A stretch of 64,000 nt of DNA from Bog-159 sp963709155 (lineage in GTDB: Bacteria > Acidobacteriota > Terriglobia > Bryobacterales > Bryobacteraceae). A program made the translations under genes and the position numbers. Positions 50,675-59,661 of this stretch are shown here, in pieces (position 1 is the first letter of the stretch; each line of letters starts with the position of its first letter). The stretch covers positions 1 to 64,000 of the forward strand of contig CAVPVD010000007.1 of NCBI GenBank assembly GCA_963709155.1. Reading direction: 5' to 3'. A model generated the notes under the pieces. It did no database searches, had not been told where the DNA came from, and was given only the letters and a program-made list of their open reading frames with translations.

Positions 50675-51405
50675 TTCAGGGTCTCCAGATAGGCGAATAG
50701 ATTATGAATGTCGGCGTCGGTGTATTTCGTAAGCAGGTCGCGATGGGCCTGCAGCGGATCCTGCACGGTCACCTTCACCTGGCTGCGCGGCCACGAATGA
50801 TACCAGCCGGAGGCATCGTGCATCGAGACGGAAAACTCGTCCAGGTGATCGAGTTTACCGGCGATCTGCTCGCCGGAGGGCGTGGTCACGGTCACGGGAA
50901 CGTGCCCAGGCGGCCGCGGCGCCAGGATGCGCTCCTCCAGGAAGAGGGGCGCGTATTTGCTGGCGACGCCCGCCAGGTCGCCGGTGGGAGAGTGGCAGGA
51001 GACGCACTTGCCGGCTCCATTGAAGTAGGCCCGGCCGGCGTCCGCATTGCCGGTGAGCAGGCGTTCCAGCGGATAGTCGCCGCCTACGTGCGAACTCTTC
51101 GCGGCCTGGAGCACGCGCATGTGCAGGAAGGCGACGATGTCCTGGATGGTGTTGTCGGGTAGCGGCAGGGCGGGCATCCCCTGATCCGGACGTCCACTGC
51201 GGATCACGGGGCCGATCAGGTCGCCGCCCACATCTTTATTGACCAGCGGCGAGCGCACCAGATCCGGCCCACGGGAGCCGGTGGCGTCGTCCCCGTGACA
51301 AAATCCGCAGGACTGGACAAAGTCTTTTTGGCCGCGCGGCGCGGGCACGTGCTGCTGCGCGAAGGCGGCGAGGGCAAAGGAAAAATAGATGATGGAACGA
51401 AACAT
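50671..51405 (-). CDS. Diheme cytochrome c
   Basis: A 244-residue product with a signal peptide (1-17, ALAAFAQ) and two heme-binding CxxCH motifs, CGFCH (33-37) and CVSCH (134-138), each followed by Met-containing segments that could give axial ligands. A C-terminal beta region (about 165-215) precedes the end. As first gene of the operon it is the likely electron acceptor of the PQQ dehydrogenase. Confidence 0.88.
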   Translation of the reverse strand: MFRSIIYFSFALAAFAQQHVPAPRGQKDFVQSCGFCHGDDATGSRGPDLVRSPLVNKDVGGDLIGPVIRSGRPDQGMPALPLPDNTIQDIVAFLHMRVLQAAKSSHVGGDYPLERLLTGNADAGRAYFNGAGKCVSCHSPTGDLAGVASKYAPLFLEERILAPRPPGHVPVTVTTPSGEQIAGKLDHLDEFSVSMHDASGWYHSWPRSQVKVTVQDPLQAHRDLLTKYTDADIHNLFAYLETLK

Positions 51406-51436
51406 GGATCATCTTTATGTTGCCACAACCCGTGGC

Positions 51437-51474
51437 GCACGCTTCAGCGTGCCGGCGGGACTTTTAAGTCCCGC
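51437..51474. repeat. Composite palindromic repeat, locus 5
   Basis: GCACGCT-TC-AGCGTGC (51437-51452) followed by GCGGGACTT-TT-AAGTCCCGC (51455-51474). These are the two units at 35833-35870 in opposite orientation as a block. A GTGGC end (51432-51436) precedes them as at locus 4. It sits between the divergent cytochrome and STGPRTPEGK-family genes. Confidence 0.75.
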
Positions 51475-51592
51475 TGTTTTCGGTCACTGATCCAGCCCAA
51501 TAAATCTTCTCCGTCTTTTCAACCGCTTGCAAGAATCATACCCGTAGTCCCTAGATCCTCCAAGCTAGCCTGTAGTCGAAAGGGGATCAATC

Positions 51593-52345
51593 GTGAAACC
51601 GAATTCCACTCAATCCCATACCGAATCCAACCGCCAAAACGCGAAAAAATCGACCGGCCCGCGCACCCCCGAAGGCAAAGCCGCCTCCAGCCGCAACGGC
51701 CTCACCCACGGCCTCTCCGGAGACAAACACTTCATCCTCGAAGGCGAGGATCCGGAAGCCTTCCTCCGCCTCCTCGCCGATCTCCACGACCACCTCCGCC
51801 CCGTCGGCGACAGCGAAGAACTCGTAGTCAACCGCATCGCCGCCGCTCAATGGCGGCTCGATCGCGCCTTTGCCCTCGAAACCGGCATCTACCGCGAGGA
51901 ATCCACCGACCTGACCGGCCTCGACCGGCGAAAGCGGGAGTATCACGAATTGTGCATAAGCAAAGGCCAGAAAGACACGCCGCCCGATCCGCACGACCCG
52001 GACGACCTCCTCGCCCGCGCCTTCATGGCAGATGGCAAGGGCCCCGACAACTTCACCCGCCTCGTCCGCTACGAAACCGCCATCGAACGCTCCATCGAAC
52101 GCGGCATGAAGCACCTCAAAGCCCTCCAGGCCGCCCGCAACGCGCAGTGCCCCGCCGTCCCTGAAGCCCCTCCCGCGCCCGAACCCCCTGCCCCCGAGCC
52201 GCCAAATCCACCGCTAACACCCGCGGATTCAAAGAATTACGAAGCAAACCCAGAAGACCCTACAATGGCGCAGTCTTCCGCCACTCCGCCCAGCCCCGTC
52301 ATCCGCCAGTCGCCCCCCAACGACAACGATGGAGGGCGGCCATGA
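51593..52345 (+). CDS. STGPRTPEGK-family hypothetical protein
   Basis: A 250-residue product from a GTG with AAGGGGATC upstream. The N-terminal block NRQNAKKSTGPRTPEGKAAS followed by SRNGLTHGLSG defines an abundant, often multicopy family in acidobacteria and planctomycetes with no known function. The middle (about 55-180) is helical; the C-terminus is Pro-rich and low in complexity. The basic motif could bind nucleic acid. It lies alone between unrelated genes. Confidence 0.7.
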   Translation: MKPNSTQSHTESNRQNAKKSTGPRTPEGKAASSRNGLTHGLSGDKHFILEGEDPEAFLRLLADLHDHLRPVGDSEELVVNRIAAAQWRLDRAFALETGIYREESTDLTGLDRRKREYHELCISKGQKDTPPDPHDPDDLLARAFMADGKGPDNFTRLVRYETAIERSIERGMKHLKALQAARNAQCPAVPEAPPAPEPPAPEPPNPPLTPADSKNYEANPEDPTMAQSSATPPSPVIRQSPPNDNDGGRP

Positions 52346-52376
52346 TTGCTCGCCGTCCAAGGCGAAGCCCCACGCG

Positions 52377-54449
52377 TCAGAAACCAGACATGCGCCACGA
52401 CCACATCAGAAAGGAAGTGGACGTCAGGTCGATGGCCGGCTCCGTCGTGCTATAAGACTGCACATTATCCCGATAGACGGCTTTCAACGACGCATTATAC
52501 GGTCCATCGTTTCCATTGAACACCTTAAAGGTGTTAATCCCGTTGGCGGGGCACAACTGCATGCCGGGCAAGGTGCCCGCGGTGGCCGCGTACGAGGGAC
52601 CTTCCGAAGCCGCTCCCCACAACACCGGAACACCGCCCGAGGTGCCATTGAGCGCTCCGGCCAGGTTCGCAACCTGATGCTGGATACAGTCGGGAAACGT
52701 CGCGGAGCCATCACCCACGATGAATGACGATCCCCAGGGGTTAGCGCCCAGGATGTTAGCCAGCCATTGCCGTGAGTAAGTGTCGTACGAGCTATCGCCG
52801 GTTACGGCGTAAAGTTCACTGGCCATCACCGAGAGACCCGCACCGTGCGATGTGGTATCGCTGTTCCACGCGTCGCCGAATCCCCAGGCATCGGTTCCGG
52901 CCTGCGTAACGGCATCGCCAACCTGCTTTTCCAGTTGGTTGAGGATTCCCTGGCGGGTCACCGCCAGCCCCGCAGGATTGCCGGCCTGCCCAAGCGCGCG
53001 ATACAACTCAAAATGCGCCAGCCCGCTGACATCGTAAAGGTTCAAGGTATCCGCATAGCCGGGGTTGTAGATCTTACTAATATAGTTACCGGCGAACTGC
53101 GCGGCTTGCGCTAGATAAGTCATGGGCTTAGTAACAGGCAATCCGGAAGGTAGACTGCCCCCGGCGGATGCCAGCGCGAAGTACAGTTCTGTCGCGCCCA
53201 GTTCCATATCGTCATCCCACACCGTCTCCGGATATCCGTCGAACGGGAGGATCGTGAGCAGGCACCCCGCGGAACAGGTGCCGCTGCCCACTGACGCGGC
53301 GGGGTCCGCATAAGACGTATCGGCCAGCGCGAAGATATCTTCCGCGTACTTGAGGCATTGGTTGGCAAAAGCCGGATCCGACGTGCGATTCAGTTGATAG
53401 CACACCGCGAAATCCGCGGCCAGGCGGCCCGCCAGATTGGGACTGACAGGCGATCCAGCGGGCCCGGCCACGAAGACTGGACGATGGCAGATGTAATGCG
53501 CCGCGCTGGAGCAATTCTGCCAGGTATCGTCGGCTTGCGGCAGGCGCCAGATATCATAGTCACTCAGCAGGTTGGGAAAGTTGTCCCAACTTTGGCTGTT
53601 GCCCACCTGGTAGTAAAGCGTTTTGGTGGTGTCGTCCCACATTTTCATCAGGAATTCGATGCCGAAACGCGCTTCCGGCGCAAAGTTCGCCGAACTGGGC
53701 GCACCGGATGCGGAACCGGCATACGAAATGGAATTCGGCGGCGCCGGCGGATTCAGCGGAGCGCGCGGGCCCATCTGCTTGGGGAAATCGCGAATTCCGA
53801 TTTCCTGCAGTGCCACGGTGTAGCTCACCGTCTCCACGTATTTCATGTAATCGCCCGCATCCCACCACCCGCCCGCCGCGTCGATCACCGCGCCGGTGGG
53901 CGTCAGGGCAGTCCCGGTGGTCGATATCAGATCGTTGGCGTCGAGCGGCGGGGTTTGAAACACGCTGGCCTTGGCGTCGTTGAGATGCCCCGCCGCGGTC
54001 CGCAGCGCATTCGGGATGTAGTTCGGGCCATCCCGCTCGGTCTCATAGAAGAACAGTGTGTTCAGCAGCAATCCGGAGTAAAGGGTGGCCGGATCTTCCA
54101 CGGGAAAGACAGGCGAGAGAGCCGCGATGGGGCCGGCCACCGAAATGGTATAACCATCGCCGGCCGCAACCGTGAAATCGAGTGCATATACGGAGTAAGT
54201 CAAGGTGGCGCTGTTGCTCCATGTGCCCAGCAACGCGCCGATGGGGGCGGAATAGACCTGCTGGCCGCCGGAATTCAGGACGGTAAACGTCGCGCCGGTT
54301 TCGGCTGCGGTGGACATCAGATAGGCGCGAAACGGCGGACTACCCGCTTCGTAGCCAACCTGGCTGACGCGCACGTATGCCGACTGCGCCGTAGCAAGAG
54401 GCGCACAGCTCATGCCGAGCGCCATGAGGGAGAGAATTGCGAATCGCAT
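52377..54449 (-). CDS. Secreted glycoside hydrolase family 9 (endoglucanase-type)
   Basis: A 690-residue product with a signal peptide (1-22). An N-terminal Ig-like CelD_N domain (about 24-110) is followed by the (alpha/alpha)6 GH9 catalytic domain. GGWWDAGDYMKYV carries the catalytic-base Asp pair (Asp197 and Asp200), GANPWGSSFIVGDG matches GH9 signature 1, and SYSTTEPAID near the C-terminus supplies the acid Glu (about 670). It hydrolyses beta-1,4-glucans such as cellulose outside the cell. It stands near a GH39 gene on the same strand, consistent with plant-polymer use. Confidence 0.9.
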   Translation of the reverse strand: MRFAILSLMALGMSCAPLATAQSAYVRVSQVGYEAGSPPFRAYLMSTAAETGATFTVLNSGGQQVYSAPIGALLGTWSNSATLTYSVYALDFTVAAGDGYTISVAGPIAALSPVFPVEDPATLYSGLLLNTLFFYETERDGPNYIPNALRTAAGHLNDAKASVFQTPPLDANDLISTTGTALTPTGAVIDAAGGWWDAGDYMKYVETVSYTVALQEIGIRDFPKQMGPRAPLNPPAPPNSISYAGSASGAPSSANFAPEARFGIEFLMKMWDDTTKTLYYQVGNSQSWDNFPNLLSDYDIWRLPQADDTWQNCSSAAHYICHRPVFVAGPAGSPVSPNLAGRLAADFAVCYQLNRTSDPAFANQCLKYAEDIFALADTSYADPAASVGSGTCSAGCLLTILPFDGYPETVWDDDMELGATELYFALASAGGSLPSGLPVTKPMTYLAQAAQFAGNYISKIYNPGYADTLNLYDVSGLAHFELYRALGQAGNPAGLAVTRQGILNQLEKQVGDAVTQAGTDAWGFGDAWNSDTTSHGAGLSVMASELYAVTGDSSYDTYSRQWLANILGANPWGSSFIVGDGSATFPDCIQHQVANLAGALNGTSGGVPVLWGAASEGPSYAATAGTLPGMQLCPANGINTFKVFNGNDGPYNASLKAVYRDNVQSYSTTEPAIDLTSTSFLMWSWRMSGF

Positions 54450-54522
54450 CCTGGGGCAAGTATACCGTGTGGCCGGTGATTTCGGTTCCGCAGGATTGAG
54501 TCATGATGGAGGGGATCCCATT

Positions 54523-54747
54523 ATGACCATCGAGGAAGCCATCCTGGAGAAAATCCGCCTGCTGCCGCCGGAAAAACAGCATGAAGTGCTGGACTTCACC
54601 GAGCTCCTGCGGGCCCGGACGGCTACAAAGGAGCCTCGCGAACCCCTAAGGGGGCTTTGGAAGGATCTGGGCGTCTCGGTTACCGAACAGGACATTTCCG
54701 AAGCGCGGCGAGAGATGTGGGGCAATTCTCCGCGGGAAAACGTTTGA
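54523..54747 (+). CDS. VapB/DUF2281-type antitoxin
   Basis: A 74-residue product from the ATG at 54523 with GGAGG upstream. MTIEEAILEKIRLLPPEKQH and EVLDFTELLRAR are characteristic of DUF2281 antitoxins; the C-terminal half (LWKDLGVSVTEQDISEARRE) matches the toxin-binding part. It overlaps the following broken PIN toxin (TTGA), so it is an antitoxin left without a working toxin. Confidence 0.78.
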   Translation: MTIEEAILEKIRLLPPEKQHEVLDFTELLRARTATKEPREPLRGLWKDLGVSVTEQDISEARREMWGNSPRENV

Positions 54748-54950
54748 AAAGCGGCGTGGTTGTCGATACGCACGCTGCGCTTTGGTATCTCGCCGACGAT
54801 CCGGCTCTCTCTGCGCACGCGGCTGAGAGGTCGCAGTTAACGTTCGCAGTATCGCGCGCGCCGATGTTCCCGACCTTCCGGATCGTGTGATCGCTGCGAC
54901 GGCCGCCGCTCTCGGGCTGCCGCTGGTAACCAAAGACGGACGGCCAGTGA
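54744..54950 (+). pseudogene. VapC (PIN) toxin remnant with internal deletion and frameshift
   Basis: Starts at TTG 54744 overlapping the antitoxin stop. VVVDTHAALWYLADDPALSA is a PIN N-terminus. After about 30 residues the frame is lost, and IARADVPDLPDRVIAATAAA and LGLPLVTKDGR, a PIN C-terminus, appear in another frame from about 54851. Some 60 central residues are missing and no proper stop remains before the convergent GH39 gene. Confidence 0.75.
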
Positions 54951-54976
54951 CAAGGGGAGCATGCCCCGGCCGCTCC

Positions 54977-56500
54977 CTAGGGAATGATACGGACCAGCGC
55001 CAGAGCGTGCGGCTGCAGGGTGATCGACAAGGTTGCCGGGTTGCCTGGCGTGAGGTCCTGCACGGCGGCATCGGGCAAGACGGCCGCATCGCGCAGAACC
55101 TGAATCTGATGGCGCGTGGGGAATGCCGGACTCCCCATGGCTTCCCATGCCGCCAGCGGCGAACCGTGCCCGGCATCCACCACCTGGATCCGCGCGCGAT
55201 GTGGACCGTTCAGCCCGGCAATCGCCAGGCGCATCTCCCGCGGCGCTCCGGCATCCTCGGGAGCCGCATAATTCCAGACGGCTATCGCCAGTTGCCCATC
55301 GGCATCGCGGGTGACCAGCGCGTTCTCCGGCGCTGCCGGAATGCGTTCTGTGCCGAGCATGTGCAAAAGCCGGAATGCGTTAAACGCGGCCTTGGGGATG
55401 CCATCTTCGGCAATCAGCCCGTAGCCGCCATAGAAAGGCTGCTTCACCACGCCCTGCTCCTCGAATACATCCGAGAAAGTCCACAGGGACATGGCCGTGG
55501 TCAACCCGTCGCACACCCGGATATTGTTGGCCAGCCAGGGTCCCATGAACGGGGAATCGGTGACAGCGACTTCGTTCATATAGCTGGCGTTGTATTCGCT
55601 CCAGATGATCGGCAGATCGGGACGCGGCGAGCGATGCACCTGGTCGTAGACTTTCCTTACCGCGCGGCCCACCATATCGCGGCGCGGAACGGTTTCATGC
55701 GTGCCGAAGATATCCTCGGATCTGTCGTTACCGTAGACATGCGTGGAGACAAAGTCCACCGGCGAGTGCTGTTCCACGCAATGCGCGATGAATCGATCGA
55801 CCCAGGCGGCCTGCGCCGTGGCGGGTCCGCCGACGCGTAGATTCGGACTCACGCTCTTGATGGCGCGCGCCGTGTGATCGTACAGCTCATAGTAAGTGGG
55901 CTCGTTGGGCCGGCCGCCCCAGAAATCCAGGTTTGGTTCGTTCCAGACTTCGAAATACCACTGCTCCACTTCCGGTTCCCCGTAACGCGCCACCAGGTGG
56001 CGGACGAACTGCGCGATCAGATCGTCCCAATGCGCGTAGTTGTTCGGCGGCGACACGAAAGGGTGATACCAGAAGCCATGCGGCGCCAGGGACGAAGCCA
56101 GCTTGCGCGGCATGAAGCCTAATTCAACAAAGGGTCGCACGTTGCGGTCGAGCAGCCCGTCGTAGATCTGATCGAGATACGAGAAGTTATAGACTGGGCG
56201 ACCCTGCGCGTCCTCGTCGTAGATGCCGTTTTCATCGTGAAAGATGGCATGAAAGCGGACATATTGTACGGATGTGACGGCGCGCGTGGCGTCCAGGTCG
56301 CGCCGGTAGGATTCACGCAGAGACAGGTTGGCGCGTCCGGAACCGAACATGACCTCCCAAAAGTGTGGGAAGGGCTGCGCCGCGGCGCGGGCATCGATTT
56401 GGACCGTTTCGGCAGCGGGCGCTGCGGGTCCCTGGGCCAGGGCCGCGAAGTGCGGCAGCGCGGCGGCGGTGCAGGCGTAAAAGAGAGCCGATTTCAGCAT
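54977..56500 (-). CDS. Secreted glycoside hydrolase family 39 (beta-xylosidase type)
   Basis: A 507-residue product with a signal peptide (1-23). The (beta/alpha)8 domain holds the acid/base Glu188 in YFEVWNEPNLDFWGG and the nucleophile Glu302 in PIIWSEYNASYMNE, as in GH39 xylosidases and iduronidases. A C-terminal beta domain (about 400-507) follows. It probably removes xylose from xylo-oligosaccharides, complementing the GH9 enzyme. Confidence 0.88.
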   Translation of the reverse strand: MLKSALFYACTAAALPHFAALAQGPAAPAAETVQIDARAAAQPFPHFWEVMFGSGRANLSLRESYRRDLDATRAVTSVQYVRFHAIFHDENGIYDEDAQGRPVYNFSYLDQIYDGLLDRNVRPFVELGFMPRKLASSLAPHGFWYHPFVSPPNNYAHWDDLIAQFVRHLVARYGEPEVEQWYFEVWNEPNLDFWGGRPNEPTYYELYDHTARAIKSVSPNLRVGGPATAQAAWVDRFIAHCVEQHSPVDFVSTHVYGNDRSEDIFGTHETVPRRDMVGRAVRKVYDQVHRSPRPDLPIIWSEYNASYMNEVAVTDSPFMGPWLANNIRVCDGLTTAMSLWTFSDVFEEQGVVKQPFYGGYGLIAEDGIPKAAFNAFRLLHMLGTERIPAAPENALVTRDADGQLAIAVWNYAAPEDAGAPREMRLAIAGLNGPHRARIQVVDAGHGSPLAAWEAMGSPAFPTRHQIQVLRDAAVLPDAAVQDLTPGNPATLSITLQPHALALVRIIP

Positions 56501-56568
56501 GGCGGGGTCACCAATGCTACGAGGCTAGCACCGTTTGCAGCCGGATTGTTGTGGGAGAATGGGGAAGA

Positions 56569-57250
56569 ATGATCGTCGCCGACGGCATCTACTATGCGCT
56601 GGGACTGACTGCGGGCGGGCTTCTGGTATCCTACCTGACGACGAACCCATGGTTCGGCCTCCCGCTGTATATCCTGGCGGCATTCTGCCTCTATTTTTTC
56701 CGCGATCCGGAACGCGCGATTCCGGCCGGCCCGGTGGCTGTATCGCCCGCCGACGGCAAAGTCGTGGCGGTGAAGCAAGAGACAGCCACCCAGACGCGCA
56801 TCAGCATTTTCCTGAATATCTTCGACGTACACGTGAATCGCGCGCCGATCGCGGGCACCATCGCCGACGTACGCTATAACAAGGGCAGCCTTCCACGTGG
56901 CCAGCCGCGAGGAGTGCTCCGCGGAAAACGAGCAGAACGTGGTGAGCGTGCGCGGCGAAGGCACCTGCGTGGTTTTCAAGCAGATCGCCGGCCTGATCGC
57001 GCGGCGCATCGTCTTCCACAAGCAGGTGGGCGACCTGGTGACCAAAGGGGAGCGCGTGGGATTGATCAAGTTCGGATCGCGGGTGGATGTAATATTCGGC
57101 CGCGAGTGGGAGATCCTGGTGCAGCCGGGAGCGCGGGTCTTGGCGGGAACGAGCGTGCTCGCGCGGCGCAGCGATTTCGCCGGCGAGGATCTGGCCGAAG
57201 CGCGGGAACTCATGACCGAAGCCCGGGAACTGGTGCATGCCCAGGCTTAG
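56569..57250 (+). pseudogene. psd: Phosphatidylserine decarboxylase with one +1 frameshift
   Basis: Makes phosphatidylethanolamine from phosphatidylserine. The first frame gives a membrane anchor, FRDPERAIPAGPVAVSPADG, NIFDVHVNRAPI and VRYNKG; the second frame, from about 56890, gives ASREECSAENEQNVV, FKQIAGLIARRIV and GLIKFGSRVDV, where the serine of FGSR is the self-processing site. One extra C at 56889-56890 separates them; removing it gives a continuous protein of about 226 residues. Either sequence error or a recent mutation. It overlaps pssA. Confidence 0.85.
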
Positions 57251-58139
57251 TAACCCGCTGATCGACAGGCACTCTCCGGATCGGCGGCCGCGCCGCGCGG
57301 CTTACGCGCTGCCGACTCTATTCACCGCGGGAAACATTTTCCTGGGTTATATCTCGATTCTGCGCTCGTTTCGCGGCGCCATGCTGGCCGCCAAAGGAGC
57401 CGCCGGCGCGGCGGAAGATTTCGAGATCGCCGCCAAAGCCATCGGCATCGCCGTGCTGCTGGACGGATTGGACGGGATGATCGCGCGTCTGACTCACACC
57501 ACCAGCGATTTCGGCCGCGAGATGGATTCGCTCGCCGACGTAATCAGCTTCGGAATGGCGCCGGCGGTGCTGGCATTCGCCTGGGGCGTGCAGTTCGCGG
57601 ACACCGGCCTGGCGCAACATCTGCAGCGTCAACTCTCCCAGGGCGGATATTTTGTAGCGTTCCTGTTCCTGCTGTGCGGCGCGGCGCGCCTGGCGCGCTT
57701 CAACGTGCAGAAGAACCCGGTTCCCACGAATCCCGGCCGTCCCAACCGGAAGTATTTCGTGGGCCTGCCGATTCCGGGCGCCGCGGGCACCGTGGCCGCC
57801 ACGGTTTACGCCTTCTACGGCGAGCCCATCGCATATTGGCCCATTGCGGTGATCTGGCTGGGACTGTTGCTGCTACTGGGTTTCCTGATGGTGAGCACCT
57901 GGCGCTATTACAGTTTTAAGGGCTTAAGCCTCCGCCAGCCGCGCACGCCTTTGATCGTGATTTTGCTCGGCGGGCTGGTGTATGCAATCTGGAATTACGG
58001 CCACGTCGTGTTGCCCTTGATGGCGTTGGTCTATGTGGGCGGCGGCATTGCGATTCGCCTGGGCGGCATCCTGCGGCGCTACGTTTTGCGCCGCCGCGTG
58101 GGCGCGCCGCCCGGCGCTCCGGAGCGTCAAGTTGGCTAA
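57237..58139 (+). CDS. pssA: CDP-diacylglycerol-serine O-phosphatidyltransferase
   Basis: A 300-residue integral membrane enzyme. The CDP-alcohol phosphatidyltransferase signature is DGLDGMIARLTHTTSDFGRE followed by MDSLADV, with the four conserved Asp. About seven hydrophobic segments follow. It joins serine to CDP-diacylglycerol; the product is the substrate of psd, whose gene overlaps its start. Start at the ATG at 57237. Confidence 0.92.
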   Translation: MPRLSNPLIDRHSPDRRPRRAAYALPTLFTAGNIFLGYISILRSFRGAMLAAKGAAGAAEDFEIAAKAIGIAVLLDGLDGMIARLTHTTSDFGREMDSLADVISFGMAPAVLAFAWGVQFADTGLAQHLQRQLSQGGYFVAFLFLLCGAARLARFNVQKNPVPTNPGRPNRKYFVGLPIPGAAGTVAATVYAFYGEPIAYWPIAVIWLGLLLLLGFLMVSTWRYYSFKGLSLRQPRTPLIVILLGGLVYAIWNYGHVVLPLMALVYVGGGIAIRLGGILRRYVLRRRVGAPPGAPERQVG

Positions 58140-59142
58140 AGCAAACACGTGGGCGTTGGTAGGCAGTGAATCTCTGCTGGGGCGCGAACTGCGCGATCTG
58201 ATCGCGGTCGGTCACGTACCCGTGGATTTGAAGCTGATTTCCGAGGATCCCGAGAAGGCCGGTGCCCTGACCGAACAGGGCGGCGAGCCGGCGGTGGTCT
58301 GGGGGCTCGACGAATCCGCCATGCGCGAGTCGCCGGTAGTGCTGCTGGCGGGATCGGCCGCATCCACCCTGCGGGCGCTCGAACTGCGGACGGACAAGCC
58401 GGGAACCATCGATCTGACGCATGCGGCCGAAGACCACCCGCGCTCTTTCATTCGCGCGCCGTTTGTGGAGCCCGAAGGTTTCCGCGCGCCCGAGGATGCC
58501 GTACATTCGATCGCGCACCCCGCGGCCATCGCTATCGCTATGGTGCTGCCGCGGCTGCATGCGCGCTCTCCCGTGCGGCGGTCGGTCATCCATGTCTTCG
58601 AGCCGGCCAGCGAGCGCGGCACGCCCGGCGTGGAGGAACTGCAACAACAAACCGTCGGCCTGTTGTCGTTCAAGAACATGCCGAAGAAGATCTTCGACGC
58701 GCAGCTCAGCTTCAACATGCTGGCGCAATATGGCGAGGAAGCGCCCGTCTCGCTCGATTCCGCGGAACTGCGCATCGAGCGGCATCTGGCCACGCTGCTT
58801 TCGCGCAGTGCCGGCCTGCACGACACGCTGCCGCCCATGCCTTCTTTGCGTTTGATCCAAGCGCCCGTGTTTCACGGATACAGCCTTTCGCTTTGGGTGG
58901 AATTCGAAGAGAACCCGGGCGTGGAGGCGGTGGAATCCGCGCTCGCGGACGAGCGCATCGATGTGCGCGGGTCCGATGCGGAACCGCCTAGCGCGGTGGG
59001 CATCGCGGGACACGATGGCGTAGCGCTGGGCGCGGTCGCCATGGACCGCAACGCTCCACAGGCTTGCTGGTGCTGGCTGGTGGCGGACAATCTGCGCCTG
59101 GCGGCGGAGAACGCGGTCGCGGTAGGAAGGCAGTTTATATGA
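58132..59142 (+). CDS. Aspartate-semialdehyde dehydrogenase-like protein without catalytic Cys
   Basis: A 336-residue product from TTG 58132 with GGAG upstream, overlapping the pssA stop. The N-terminal Rossmann part (WALVGSESLLGRELRDLI) and the later dimerisation part (VFHGYSLSLWVEFEENPGVE) resemble Asd/USG-1 proteins. Where Asd has the catalytic Cys, this has IAHPAAIAIAM, so it is probably not an active dehydrogenase. Similar Asd-like pseudoenzymes sit near lptE/holA in acidobacteria. Role unknown. Confidence 0.7.
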   Translation: MAKANTWALVGSESLLGRELRDLIAVGHVPVDLKLISEDPEKAGALTEQGGEPAVVWGLDESAMRESPVVLLAGSAASTLRALELRTDKPGTIDLTHAAEDHPRSFIRAPFVEPEGFRAPEDAVHSIAHPAAIAIAMVLPRLHARSPVRRSVIHVFEPASERGTPGVEELQQQTVGLLSFKNMPKKIFDAQLSFNMLAQYGEEAPVSLDSAELRIERHLATLLSRSAGLHDTLPPMPSLRLIQAPVFHGYSLSLWVEFEENPGVEAVESALADERIDVRGSDAEPPSAVGIAGHDGVALGAVAMDRNAPQACWCWLVADNLRLAAENAVAVGRQFI

Positions 59143-59657
59143 GCAAGACGATCCCGGCCCTGTTGACGGCGGCGCTGTGCGCCACAGGCTGCGGCTATCA
59201 TGTAGCCGGCAAATCCGAGCTGATGCCGCAGACGATCCACACCATCGCCATCACCCCTTTTGCGAACCGCACCATTCAATACAGGCTGGCGCAGCGCCTG
59301 CCCGCGGATATCACACGCGAATTTATCGAGCGCACGCACTACAAGGTGGTCGTCGATCCGAAGACGGCCGATGCCGTGCTCGATGGCGCGGTGCTGAACT
59401 TCATGTCGTACCCCATCATCGCCGATCAAAATACCGGTCGCGCGACCGTAGTGCAGTGCAGCGCTTATTTGAAGGTCACGCTGACGGAACGGGCGACGGG
59501 CAAAGTCCTGTTTAACCGGCCCACGTTCGAAGTGCGCGAGCGCTACGAGATCAGCGTGGACCCCCAAGCCTACTTCGACGAAGGCGGCGCCGGTATCGAG
59601 CGTCTGGGCAAAGATGTGGCGCGCGACGTGGTCACTTCGATCGTGGAGAAGTTCTGA
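59139..59657 (+). CDS. lptE: LptE-type LPS-assembly lipoprotein
   Basis: A 172-residue product with a lipobox ATGC (Cys18) and the typical GCGYHVAGK start, IAITPFANRT and the closing DVVTSIVEKF. LptE plugs the LptD barrel that inserts lipopolysaccharide into the outer membrane, so the organism is diderm. ATG overlaps the previous stop (ATGA), and holA follows after 4 bp, the common gene pair. Confidence 0.85.
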   Translation: MSKTIPALLTAALCATGCGYHVAGKSELMPQTIHTIAITPFANRTIQYRLAQRLPADITREFIERTHYKVVVDPKTADAVLDGAVLNFMSYPIIADQNTGRATVVQCSAYLKVTLTERATGKVLFNRPTFEVRERYEISVDPQAYFDEGGAGIERLGKDVARDVVTSIVEKF

Positions 59658-59661
59658 GGGT

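Noticed and set aside
54887..55840. 317-aa plus-strand ORF
   Set aside because: It begins in the PIN remnant frame and then runs antisense through the GH39 gene, whose catalytic motifs are clear.
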